Positions 51,815 to 61,100 of a stretch of DNA of 64,000 nt are shown here, piece after piece (position 1 is the first letter of the stretch; each line of letters starts with the position of its first letter). A program made the position numbers and the translations under genes. Origin of the DNA: Clostridia bacterium. GTDB lineage: Bacteria; Bacillota_A; Clostridia; UMGS1883. A model generated the notes under the pieces. The model had not been told where the DNA came from. It was given only the letters and a program-made list of their open reading frames with translations, and did not search any database. The stretch lies in assembly GCA_017467965.1 (NCBI GenBank), contig JAFUJZ010000001.1:47861-111860 (forward strand). Direction: 5' to 3'.

Positions 51815-51995
51815 TGATTATGTGTTTTGCACTACCGCCCGAACAAACCTCTTGGAGTACCCTCGTACGCCTTCGGGTTTGTTCGGACAGTTCTGCCCTA
51901 TTTTCTTGCACGCCCAAGAATTCACCTTCGTAGAAATCATGGATGCACAATAAAATGGTCACACCGTGTAAAAAAATCATTGATTAAGTCCTAAA

Positions 51996-52024
51996 ACAAG
52001 GCGGTTTTTACCGCCTTGTTTTTT
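51996..52024 (+). terminator. Terminator after the residual 3' end
   Basis: Stem AAGGCGGT / ACCGCCTT near 52000-52018 with loop TTTT and a T-run; it would serve the lost paralogue and insulates the next gene. Confidence 0.75.
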
Positions 52025-52032
52025 GCTTCCCA

Positions 52033-52061
52033 TTGACTTTAGAAGCCCAAAGGTATATAAT
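52033..52061 (+). promoter_or_regulatory. Promoter of the second BNR_4 gene
   Basis: TTGACT (52033-52038), 17 bp, TATAAT (52056-52061). Confidence 0.78.
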
Positions 52062-52092
52062 ATAGTTAACTAATTTTACAAGGAGGAAAACC

Positions 52093-55000
52093 ATGAAAAA
52101 AGTTTTATCAATGGTTGTAGTTCTTTCGATGGTCTTAAGTGTTTTTCTCGCTTTTCCTGCCGCAGTAGCACAGGCAGCAGAAGTTACACTTACAGCATCA
52201 ATAAGCTACACCCATGCATCAAGCAAAAACGGTGCGGTTACAATGCACGGCTACCCTAACCGCCCCTATGCCCTTTCTTGGGCATCAAGTTCTGACGGTT
52301 ACAGAACAGGTTACATTGCTTTCCCCTTTGGTGATGTTGACCTTAAAGGTCAGCATATCTCCAAGGCAACACTTAACCTGACTGTTTCCAAAACACAGAA
52401 CATGAACGAGAGTAACTCGGGTGTAAATATCTACGCAGTAGATTACTCCAAAGTGGATGGCACACAGGCCCCCACGAGTGACATTCTGCTCACAACATTT
52501 ACTCCTCCCAGTGCCGTTCAGTCTCAGGGCGATTATACATACCCCGTATCAATCGACATTGACCTTACAGAATACTTAGAAGCTTATCCCGACGCTGAAG
52601 GCGTGGGTATCATGATTACAAACCGTGACGATGAGTTTAATATGCGCGGTATGATTGGCTTCTACGGCGTCTCTGACGGTGCCAACGCACCCACTCTCAC
52701 TCTTGAGTACGGCGCAGAGGCAAGTGTAAGTGTTACTTCAAAATATTCTGACAGTGACAATTATATAAATCAGCAGGATTATACAGGTCTCCATGCAGGC
52801 GACACCTTTGCTGTAACAGAAGACATTGCTCCCAAGGTTATAAACCGTGGCAAAGCAACAAATCCTGAATATTACGTAAGAGAAGATATCTCTCCCGTCG
52901 TATTAGATGCAGGCAACAATGTAATCCCCATTATTTACTATCCTGTTTCCATTGCATCTGCCGATACAGATTTCGAAGTTCTTCCTGTGATTGAAGGCAG
53001 CACACCTGCACTTCCCACCATTGTCAGTGCAACAACAACTGACGGGGAGGTTATAAATATTCCCGTACAGTGGAAGCAGTCCACATTCACAGCATCAGGC
53101 GGCACTTCAGTCAAGGGAAGCTATGAGGAAAAATATTCCGCCAACTTAGGCGATATTTCCATTACAAAAACTGTAACTGTTGTGTCCTGTGACAGTAGCC
53201 TTTCCGCCTTTAATTCCTCAGGCGATTCCTCCGACGGAGCATCTTTCTCTTCTTACAACGATTTAGAGCTTTCCGTTGGTGGCGGCACAGCAATTTTTGA
53301 CGTTGCTTTCACAACAACTGACGGTACAAACAAGCTTATTATGTACGGTGATTCCTCCACCACAGCATTCGGAGGCGCCGCAGCCCTTACAAGAATGTTT
53401 GTAACAGAAGTTAACGGCGAATATGTTTTTGAATATTACAATAACGGCTGGGTACAGTCATCTGTTCCTGTAAAATACGGCGTTGATTACGTTGTTCGTA
53501 CCGAAATCGATATGACAAACAAAACATATAATGTTTATGTTTCTGCCGATACAGACAGTTTCGTAAAGCTCAACAGCACTCCTGCTGCTTTCAGAAGCTC
53601 TGCAGTTTCCGTTATCGACAGAATGTTCTACTCCGGTACAATGGAAATGACAAATCATCTTGTTCATTGGAGCGATGGCTTCAACTACCTTACTGTTAGT
53701 TCCGTAGATGAAAACGGCGAAAAAATCAGTAAAGATTATAAGTTAAAGTGTACAACAGGCTCTGTATACACAGCTTCTTATCTTCCATTATTGCTCGAAA
53801 ATGACGGTTATACATATATTATGGAAGACGTAACATATGAGCCCAGTATTCTTGTATCTACCGACTGCACGCTTGCAGTAACCTACAAGCAGGTTGAAAT
53901 AAAGTCATACAATGAAATTGTTACTGTAGTTGTTCAGGGCGATTCAACAATCAATCTTCCTGCCAATGTTAAAATCACATTCTCTGACGACCAGACTGTG
54001 AATGCTGCTATCGAGTGGGACACACGAAGTGTAAATGTTAACTCCGTAGGTGAATATGTGGTTGAAGGTACGGTTGAAGACCTTTACTACACAACTATTG
54101 AAGCTCTCGTAAAGGTTCGTGAAGTTACAACACTTCCCAAAACAAGCGAAAACACAGTTGTTACAAACAACGGTGGCTGGAACTGGTATGTTGAACCCTC
54201 AGGTACTCACATTCAGCCCGGCGATGAGCTTGCAACCAGATTTGAATCAGGTCAGTACACATCAAATAACGGCTATGTATTCCAGCACGACAAGACCTAT
54301 ATGGGTTGGGTTGAAGACGGCGGTGACATCGTTATCGGCGAATACAACCACATTACTGACGAGTACAAGAGAGTTGTTATTCACGAAAAGTTAGAAAGTG
54401 ACGACCACAACAACCCCGCGGTAGTAATTCTTCCCGACGGCAGAATTATGGCAGTTTACACAATGCATACAAACGAAGCTTATGTGTACTATCGCGTTAC
54501 AAAGAACCCCGAGGACATTTCCGAATGGAATGACGAACAGTTCTATCTTTGTCAGAGCGTAACACCCGATGACACAAACGTGTACTATGCAACATACCCC
54601 TCCGTATTTATGGTGCACGACGATGAAGGCATCATCGGCAACGATGTTATCTATATGGGTTGGAGAGGTGTTCACTGGAAGCCCACATTTGCAAAGTTCT
54701 CCATGCCTGATGAAAACGGCAAGTGTGAAACAATTATGAATCAGACACAGTTTGCAAATACAACCTACGGCTACTCCACATATGACGGTAACGACGCTCC
54801 CAACGCAAAAACAGACGGCGGTAAGACAGACAGCGGCCGTCGTCCCTACACAAAGTACGACTATGACTTTGACCGCAACAAGATTTACATTACATTTACG
54901 GCAAACCACCCCGACAACGATAAGAGAAACCATATTTACTACATTTATCTTGACATCGAGGACCAGAACCTTTACACAGCAAAGGATAGACTCCTGCAGC

Positions 55001-57018
55001 CCCTTCCCTTTGAAAACCAGCAAACCTACCGCACACAGGGTGCAGCAGGCACAAACGGTCAGTGGGGTATTATAACAGTTGACTTGGTTGACGAATATCC
55101 CGAGCTTTTGGTATTTAACGCAAGTGAACAGACAGGTCAGTCCTTTAACCCCAGATCCGGTAATGCAGAACGCCGCGGCTGGACATGGGATATTTCCCAC
55201 AACGAAAAGGGCGAGCCCTGTATCGTTTACGTTGACGTAACTGCAACACCTCCGGGAGAAGACGGTTCTCTTCCCACTTGGTACGTTGGCGAGGTTGACG
55301 GCAACTCCCGTAGCCATCACTACTACTGGTACGCAAGATGGGATTCCGATACACAAGAATGGGTAAAGACTTTCCTCACATACGGTGGTAAATGGTGGCA
55401 TGAAAATGCAACACAGGAACGTTGCTACAGTGGCGGTTTAACACTTGACCACAACGCAAAGGATGCAAACGTTATCTACCTTTCCATACCCACAATGGGC
55501 GAATACGGCAATATGTTTGAAATTTACCGTTGGGAAAGTGAGGACCACGGTGCAACATGGACAATCCGTGAACCCTTAACAGAAAACTCCAAGGCTTGTA
55601 ACGCTCGTCCCAATGCCATCTACAACTACAAAATGGATGAAGACGGCTCAAATCTTGGCCCCAGACTTTTGTGGATGCAGGGCGAATACCGTTACTGGAT
55701 GAACTATGAATACAAGACAGGTGTTATGACAGACTTTGCAGCCGGTGGCTTCATCACACAGGATGACCCCGAAATGTTTGCCGATGCAGCTCTTTACATG
55801 GACGGCGAAAAGATTGATGCTCTTCCCACAGGCGAGGCAACAATTACAGCAAAGTTCAATATTACAAACATCTCCATAGGTGACGGCGTTGTTACTGCAG
55901 GTCTTGCTCACTACGACAAAGACAACACCCTTATAGACGTATATCTTGAACGCGACATCTCGGTTCCCGCCCGCAGCGTGCCTCAGACAGGTATTATTGG
56001 TGCTCCCAAGCGCGAGGACGGTTCACTCTCAAGAATGGGCGACGACGAAATTAAGCCCGAAATTGAGTATACAGCTACATTCTCCGAAGGTGATAAGGTA
56101 AAGCTTCTTTGCTGGAACATGGGCATTGAGCATCCCTACAGCTCCATTATGGCTACACCCTTTGTGATGAGCACAGATGGCGACGGTTACCTTTTCAAGG
56201 AAAACTTCACCTATGAAGGCGACGATGTGCTCATACTTGACAGTGATGAATCTACCTTTAACGGTTGGGTCGGCAACCGCTACTACGACGGCAGTGCCGA
56301 AGAATTTACAGATGACTGTTATGCAGGCATCATTAAGGCTCCCTTTGGAAATACAGCTCTGCACCTTTATCACAAGGCAGACGGTGGCGTAATGGCATCT
56401 CACGCTCTTCCCGACACAAACGGCAAGGATTTTGAGCTCAAGTTCACAATCCGCTACATCAACGAACTCAGTTGGAACAATACTCAAAACGCCGGTTTCT
56501 CACTTTCCAACAACATCCCCGGCTATGCAAATAACATTTCGGATTCCTCCTGCGCATTCCAGTTCAGACACAATGTTGTGTGGCAGGACGAAAACGGCCG
56601 TGGTACAAACGGATATGTAAGAAGAACACGTTGGTTCGACGGCAATGTTCTCTCTCACATTTTCCATGGCGGTATTCCGAGAGATATGGAAATCGACGGT
56701 CTTGAACGCGCCGACTACCACAAAGGCGTTGGCTACTTTGACCCCGAAAAGGGCTTCTATATCCATGACTATAATGATGCTCTTATGGCAGGCTCTCTTT
56801 ACTACTTCACAGTTAAGGTAAGCCCCTCCGAAAAGACAATCACTATGTCTATCCATGATGGCTATAGAGAAATCATTCACACAGAAGACTATGTTGATAA
56901 GGACTCCTTCGATTGGGATAATAATCCTATCAATGCAATCACTTTCAACATCGGTAATGAAAAGTATGGCGAAATGTATGTGGATGATATTACAATGACA
57001 GTTTTAGATGCTGAGTAA
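52093..57018 (+). CDS. Giant secreted BNR_4 beta-propeller protein (second paralogue)
   Basis: 1641 residues. Signal peptide about 1-28 (cleaved after AQA). N-terminal DNRLRE/CBM96-like module (about 30-215; YIAFPFGDVDLKGQHISKAT, VGIMITNRDDEFNMRG) replaces the modules of the first paralogue. From about 370 on it is homologous to that paralogue in order: the TNKLIMYGDSS sandwich, Ig-like repeat, BNR_4 propeller (about 687-1215, very similar, with TKYDYDFDRNKIYITFTANH conserved), Ig-like domain and C-terminal lectin-like module. The pair thus share the propeller and C-terminal half but differ in N-terminal targeting. It has its own promoter. Activity unknown; see the first paralogue. Confidence 0.82.
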   Translation: MKKVLSMVVVLSMVLSVFLAFPAAVAQAAEVTLTASISYTHASSKNGAVTMHGYPNRPYALSWASSSDGYRTGYIAFPFGDVDLKGQHISKATLNLTVSKTQNMNESNSGVNIYAVDYSKVDGTQAPTSDILLTTFTPPSAVQSQGDYTYPVSIDIDLTEYLEAYPDAEGVGIMITNRDDEFNMRGMIGFYGVSDGANAPTLTLEYGAEASVSVTSKYSDSDNYINQQDYTGLHAGDTFAVTEDIAPKVINRGKATNPEYYVREDISPVVLDAGNNVIPIIYYPVSIASADTDFEVLPVIEGSTPALPTIVSATTTDGEVINIPVQWKQSTFTASGGTSVKGSYEEKYSANLGDISITKTVTVVSCDSSLSAFNSSGDSSDGASFSSYNDLELSVGGGTAIFDVAFTTTDGTNKLIMYGDSSTTAFGGAAALTRMFVTEVNGEYVFEYYNNGWVQSSVPVKYGVDYVVRTEIDMTNKTYNVYVSADTDSFVKLNSTPAAFRSSAVSVIDRMFYSGTMEMTNHLVHWSDGFNYLTVSSVDENGEKISKDYKLKCTTGSVYTASYLPLLLENDGYTYIMEDVTYEPSILVSTDCTLAVTYKQVEIKSYNEIVTVVVQGDSTINLPANVKITFSDDQTVNAAIEWDTRSVNVNSVGEYVVEGTVEDLYYTTIEALVKVREVTTLPKTSENTVVTNNGGWNWYVEPSGTHIQPGDELATRFESGQYTSNNGYVFQHDKTYMGWVEDGGDIVIGEYNHITDEYKRVVIHEKLESDDHNNPAVVILPDGRIMAVYTMHTNEAYVYYRVTKNPEDISEWNDEQFYLCQSVTPDDTNVYYATYPSVFMVHDDEGIIGNDVIYMGWRGVHWKPTFAKFSMPDENGKCETIMNQTQFANTTYGYSTYDGNDAPNAKTDGGKTDSGRRPYTKYDYDFDRNKIYITFTANHPDNDKRNHIYYIYLDIEDQNLYTAKDRLLQPLPFENQQTYRTQGAAGTNGQWGIITVDLVDEYPELLVFNASEQTGQSFNPRSGNAERRGWTWDISHNEKGEPCIVYVDVTATPPGEDGSLPTWYVGEVDGNSRSHHYYWYARWDSDTQEWVKTFLTYGGKWWHENATQERCYSGGLTLDHNAKDANVIYLSIPTMGEYGNMFEIYRWESEDHGATWTIREPLTENSKACNARPNAIYNYKMDEDGSNLGPRLLWMQGEYRYWMNYEYKTGVMTDFAAGGFITQDDPEMFADAALYMDGEKIDALPTGEATITAKFNITNISIGDGVVTAGLAHYDKDNTLIDVYLERDISVPARSVPQTGIIGAPKREDGSLSRMGDDEIKPEIEYTATFSEGDKVKLLCWNMGIEHPYSSIMATPFVMSTDGDGYLFKENFTYEGDDVLILDSDESTFNGWVGNRYYDGSAEEFTDDCYAGIIKAPFGNTALHLYHKADGGVMASHALPDTNGKDFELKFTIRYINELSWNNTQNAGFSLSNNIPGYANNISDSSCAFQFRHNVVWQDENGRGTNGYVRRTRWFDGNVLSHIFHGGIPRDMEIDGLERADYHKGVGYFDPEKGFYIHDYNDALMAGSLYYFTVKVSPSEKTITMSIHDGYREIIHTEDYVDKDSFDWDNNPINAITFNIGNEKYGEMYVDDITMTVLDAE

Positions 57019-57040
57019 ACCACATAAAACAATTAAAAAA

Positions 57041-57072
57041 ATAGGGGCGGATTTTATATCCGCCCTTATTGT
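57041..57072 (+). terminator. Terminator of the second BNR_4 gene
   Basis: Stem AGGGGCGGAT / ATCCGCCCTT with loop TTTAT and T-rich tail. Confidence 0.82.
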
Positions 57073-57093
57073 TAATTTTTTTCAAAAAAAGTG

Positions 57094-57122
57094 TTGACAA
57101 GTGCACGTGTTGGTGCTATAAT
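57094..57122 (+). promoter_or_regulatory. Consensus promoter of tRNA-Gly
   Basis: TTGACA (57094-57099), 17 bp, TATAAT (57117-57122): full consensus at both boxes. Confidence 0.9.
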
Positions 57123-57133
57123 ACCATTTGTAC

Positions 57134-57208
57134 GCGGGAGTGGCTCAGTGGTAGAGCGTCACCTTGCCAAGGTGAACGTCGCGAGTTCGAATCTCGTCTT
57201 CCGCTCCA
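57134..57208 (+). tRNA. tRNA-Gly (anticodon GCC), CCA encoded
   Basis: 75 nt: acceptor GCGGGAG / CTTCCGC with a G-T pair, D-arm GCTCAGTGGTAGAGC, anticodon arm CACCT-TGCCAAG-GTG with anticodon GCC, T-arm GCGAG-TTCGAAT-CTCGT, then T and CCA. Confidence 0.96.
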
Positions 57209-57240
57209 AAAAAGCACTTGCATAAGCAAGTGCTTTTTCT
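57209..57240 (+). terminator. Terminator of tRNA-Gly
   Basis: Stem AAAAGCACTTGC / GCAAGTGCTTTT with loop ATAA and T-run. Confidence 0.88.
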
Positions 57241-57256
57241 TTTATGTAAACAAAAA

Positions 57257-57433
57257 AATAAAATCGGAGGCGTGAATCGCATTCATGCCTCCGAAAGTGC
57301 CGATTTAAGGGCTCCCACAGGGAGTCTTGCACGAAAAATCGGCACTTTTTTCATTGCAAAAAAGTAGACCTCAAAGCGCTGAAGGTCGAAAGACCGCCTT
57401 TGAGGTCAAGTGTCTCAACGAGACACGTTTTTA
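57257..57433 (+). repeat. Multi-hairpin structured repeat, copy 3
   Basis: AATAAAAT (57257-57264); P1 57265-57293, 13 bp with apical GAAT-CGC-ATTC; GAAAGT; P2 57294-57348, perfect AAAGTGCCGATTT / AAATCGGCACTTT around GGCTCCC/GGGAGTC; CTTGCACGAAAAA; P3 57367-57407 (GACCTCAAAG / CTTTGAGGTC); P4 GTGTCTC-AAC-GAGACAC (57410-57426) followed by GTTTTT. Its tail overlaps the stop codon of the next, minus-strand gene. Confidence 0.8.
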
Positions 57434-58078
57434 AAGCCCTGTATCACTATAATGTGTATCCGGGTCAAGCTTTGGCTTTTCTGTAGTCTTCTCAGTAGGT
57501 GCCTCGGTTTTCTTTTCCTCTGGCTCTTTTACCTCTTCCTTCTTTTCTGTTGCCTTTTCAGTAGCCTTTTGTGTTGCTTTTTCCGTAGCCTTCTCTGTTA
57601 CCTTTTCTGTCACTTTTTCAGTAGTTTTTTCGGTAGGCTTCTCAGTTTTTTTCTCAGTAGCCTTTTCTGTTGCCTTTTCCGATTTCTTTTCTGTCGGCTC
57701 TTCGGCTGCTTTTTTCTTTTCAGTGGTTTTCTCTGTTGCCTTTTCAGTGGGCTTTTCAGTAGCCTTTTCTTCCTTTTTTACTTCAGGCTCCTCTTTATCG
57801 GGCTCTGTTTGGTCCATATATGACACATCTGCCACATTATGCTCCTCGTCACCGTGAGTTACAATAGCATCGCCGGGATTTATGCCCGGAGTAACCTTTG
57901 TTATACCGCCTTCTGGCAATACGGGCGTATTTACATCCTGTACAGGTGTATCAGCTATATTTGAATCATCGGTAGCATCCTCTTCACCGCCTATTGCCTC
58001 AAAGGCAATAACGCCCGAAATCGTAAACACAAGAATAAACCCTATTATAAACAATAAAATAACTGTTGATTTTCTCAT
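57431..58078 (-). CDS. Membrane-anchored protein with a TEK-repeat low-complexity tail
   Basis: 215 residues. One N-terminal hydrophobic helix (about 5-27, ILLFIIGFILVFTISGVIAF) acts as signal anchor. An acidic segment follows with TPGINPGDAIVTHGDEEHNV; then about 100 residues built almost wholly from TEK, ATEK and PTEK units (KPTEKATEKTTEKKKAAEEP and similar), and a short end DPDTHYSDTGL. Without a folded domain the exterior part is likely an extended, highly charged stalk. Function unknown. It lies 65 bp downstream of addA and may be read from it. Confidence 0.7.
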   Translation of the reverse strand: MRKSTVILLFIIGFILVFTISGVIAFEAIGGEEDATDDSNIADTPVQDVNTPVLPEGGITKVTPGINPGDAIVTHGDEEHNVADVSYMDQTEPDKEEPEVKKEEKATEKPTEKATEKTTEKKKAAEEPTEKKSEKATEKATEKKTEKPTEKTTEKVTEKVTEKATEKATQKATEKATEKKEEVKEPEEKKTEAPTEKTTEKPKLDPDTHYSDTGL

Positions 58079-58143
58079 CTTTAAAGTTATCCCTTCATAT
58101 GTTTTCTGTTTTGATTATACACTAATCCAAAACGAATTTCAAG

Positions 58144-61100
58144 CTATATTACCTCAACGCAGTCTCCCTTATGGAACAAATACAGACATTTTTCGTCACA
58201 GCCCTTTAAAAACCGCTTAAAAACAGCTACCTCGTACAATTCCAGCTGTTTTTTATACCTATTGGCAATAGTCTCAGGCTCTTCATAAAAGTCAGTCTTA
58301 TAGTCAAGCATTACAAGCTTACCGTCACTGTCTTCAAAGAGACAGTCTATTGTTCCCTGCACGCAGATTTTTTCATTTTCACCATTGTCAAACACATCCC
58401 GCGCATCTATGGTAACAGTAAAGGACGCTTCTCGCCAAACTTTTTTTGCATTACGCAATCTTTCGGCAACAGAAGATTTTAAAAACTTTTCTATCTTTTT
58501 TGCATCGATGCTGTCCGCCTGCTGTTTTGTCATAAAGCCCTCATTTATAAAGCGTTCAATTGCACCTTTGACATCTGTCTCGTTAAAATCAATAAGCTCC
58601 ATAACCCTGTGGTAAGCCGTACCTCGCAAAGCACCCGTGAGCGTTTCACTCTCACGCATGAACGAAGGTATACGTTTGCCCTTTTCTTTTTTGAAAAAGT
58701 CCGCACAATCCTCGCTTTCCATGCTCATTTTCTTTATCTGGCTTACGCTCATTTTTGAGGGGATATTCCTTATGCCGTCAAAAGGATATAAATACGAAAG
58801 ATGCCTTATAACCGTTTCATCCTTTTCATATACCGCATCGGTCTTCTCGCCCTCTTCATTTTTCGGCACTATGTCCGGAAGCTCTTCAATAATTTTAACA
58901 TCCCAAAAATCAGGGTCAATGCTGCTCATAACATAGTCAAGATAATTTGTTATCCCTCTTATGTGGTAATCGCTCATACTCTTGCCGTTAGCATACATAT
59001 CCCACGTTACGCTCTTCTTTTGATAGTCTGCTACTGACCCTACCATGATAAGTTTTTCCTTTGCTCTTGTCATGGCAACATACAAAAGCCTCATTCTCTC
59101 CGCATGGCTTTCGCGCAAAATCTGCATAGATATAGCTTTGTATTCGGCAGTTTTATACTTAATGCGTCTCTCTGCCTCTCGCTCTACAAGTCCTATTCCA
59201 CCCTTGGGGTTAACTATCATCGTACCGGAGGTGTCGCGGTCATTGAATTTTACGCCGCAGCCTATAACAAAAACAACCGGGAACTCTAACCCCTTTGAAC
59301 GGTGAATGGTTGTCAAAAGCACTGCCTCGCCGCTTTGCTCGGCACTTGTTTCAATCCGCCCGCCGGTTTCAATTGTTTTGTCAATATATTTCAAAAAGTT
59401 ATACAGTCCCTTGTACTGGGTTTTTTCGTATCTGTTTGCAAGGAGGAAAAAGCTCCGTATATTCTCCTGTCTAACTCTTCCTCCCGGGAGTGCCCCTACA
59501 AAGGAATAGTATCCGCTTTCGTCCAAAGCACTCGTTACAAACTGCTCCACGCTCTTTATATATGCCTCTTCTCGCCAACGGGCAAGGGTTTGCACAAAGC
59601 TCTTGCACTTTTCGGAAAGATGAGTTTCCTTTTCGCTCTCACGCGTCACATTTTCATAAAAAGGCTTGTCCCTGCCGTTAAGCCTTATTTCCATAAGCTC
59701 GTTTTCCGTAAAAGAGAAAATCGGAGAGCGCATAACGCTTGCCAATGGTATATCGCACAACGGGTTGTCAACAGCCTTAAGTAGTGCAATAACCGTGCGG
59801 ATTTCAAGGGTATCAAAAAAGCTTTTTGCCTCACCCGAGCTGACGGGTATATCCATCAGTGCAAACACACCCGTTATCATTTCGGACTTATTTTTGAGTG
59901 CAGGTGACAAAACGGCAATGTCAGAATATTTAATCTGCCTCATTGTACCCTCGTCCGACACCAAAAATCCCTCGTCAACCATTTCGCGTATTTTCTGTGC
60001 AACGACGAGGCTTTCTCTCTGCTCACGTTCAAGCTCGCTTTTTTCATCGTCTTCGGAGGCGTAATCACCGCTCAAAATATAAATCTCGCTTTTGTTTTTG
60101 TTGTATTCTACAAACTTTGCACCGCATTTTAAAACGTGCTCCTCGTTATAGTCTACTTGAGCCGTACCCTCACGCATAATGCGTTCAAACACATTGTTAA
60201 CGCTGTCAAGGACCTCGCTTCTCGATCTAAAATTTTTAGTAAGCAGCATCTTACGGCTTTTGTCATCTTTACCAAAGCTTTTTGTTTTTTCGCAAAAAAG
60301 CATCGGGTCGGAATGGCGGAAACGGTAAATGCTCTGCTTAATATCGCCCACAATAAAAGTATTCGGCTCGCCTCTGTCCTTTCTTGACACTAAATTAAAC
60401 AATGCGTCCTGCAACGGATTTGTATCCTGATATTCGTCTATATAAATCTCGTCGTATTTGTCTCTTAATTCGTCACAGGCTTCCTTTGATACAGCAAGCG
60501 CCTTAAGTGCTAGATATTCACAGTCGGAAAACTCCAGCTCTTTTCTCAAAAGCTTTTCTTCCATATACTTTTCACCGAAAAGCTTAACGCATCTTATCAG
60601 TGCTTCAATTTTAGGATAGCTTATCCCTCTCGGGCTTTTATAAAGCTCGTAAAGCTCATATATTTTTTCAAAAAACGCCTTTGCATCGTTGTGTATACCC
60701 TGCAGGTATACCTTTGCATCCAAAAGTGATTCATCAACCTTTTTTCCTGCAAAGCTGCCAAACGAAAAATTATTAAATCCGTCTTTTATACTCTCAATAT
60801 CCTTATCCAGATACTCCTTAAAGCTTTCATATTCGTTTTCAAAAACCGACGCATAGGAAAATAATCCTACTTCCTCGGCAAAGCTTTTTCCGCTTTGCAG
60901 GAGTGCTTTCAAATCGCTAAGCTGGTCTTTGATTTCGCTACTTATGATTTTAAAAAGCGCGTCGCTTTCCTCTGTGCCCTCTTTGTGTGCATTAAGTGCA
61001 CCGTCAAGCCAGGCATCGGGGTCTGCAAAAGCACGGGTAAAAGCATATACCTTCAAGATCATTTCCTTAAGAGGGTTGTCGTTTTTACCGTTGCCGCAAC

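Larger units (their letters stand above)
51728..52092 (+). other. Intergenic region with a duplicated 3' gene end
   Basis: 36 bp covering the last codons (EIMDAQ, stop) and downstream flank of the first BNR_4 gene (51707-51742) recur at 51933-51968 with one mismatch. The second copy also reads in frame as a terminal FTFVEIMDAQ. Between them lie a terminator and a palindrome with arms CCGAACAAACC / GGTTTGTTCGG (51839-51886). This looks like the residue of a third, deleted paralogue. Confidence 0.65.

Noticed and set aside
51777..51980. 67-residue minus-strand ORF between the BNR_4 genes
   Set aside because: It is made of the terminator, a palindrome and the duplicated 3' end in reverse; no ribosome binding site.
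54391..55401. 336-residue minus-strand ORF opposite the second BNR_4 gene
   Set aside because: Same antisense artefact; its similarity to the antisense ORF of the paralogue only reflects homology of the sense strand.
57520..57780. Regularly spaced repeats resembling a CRISPR array
   Set aside because: The repeats are in-frame TEK codons of a protein tail, without constant repeats or unique spacers, and no cas genes are present.
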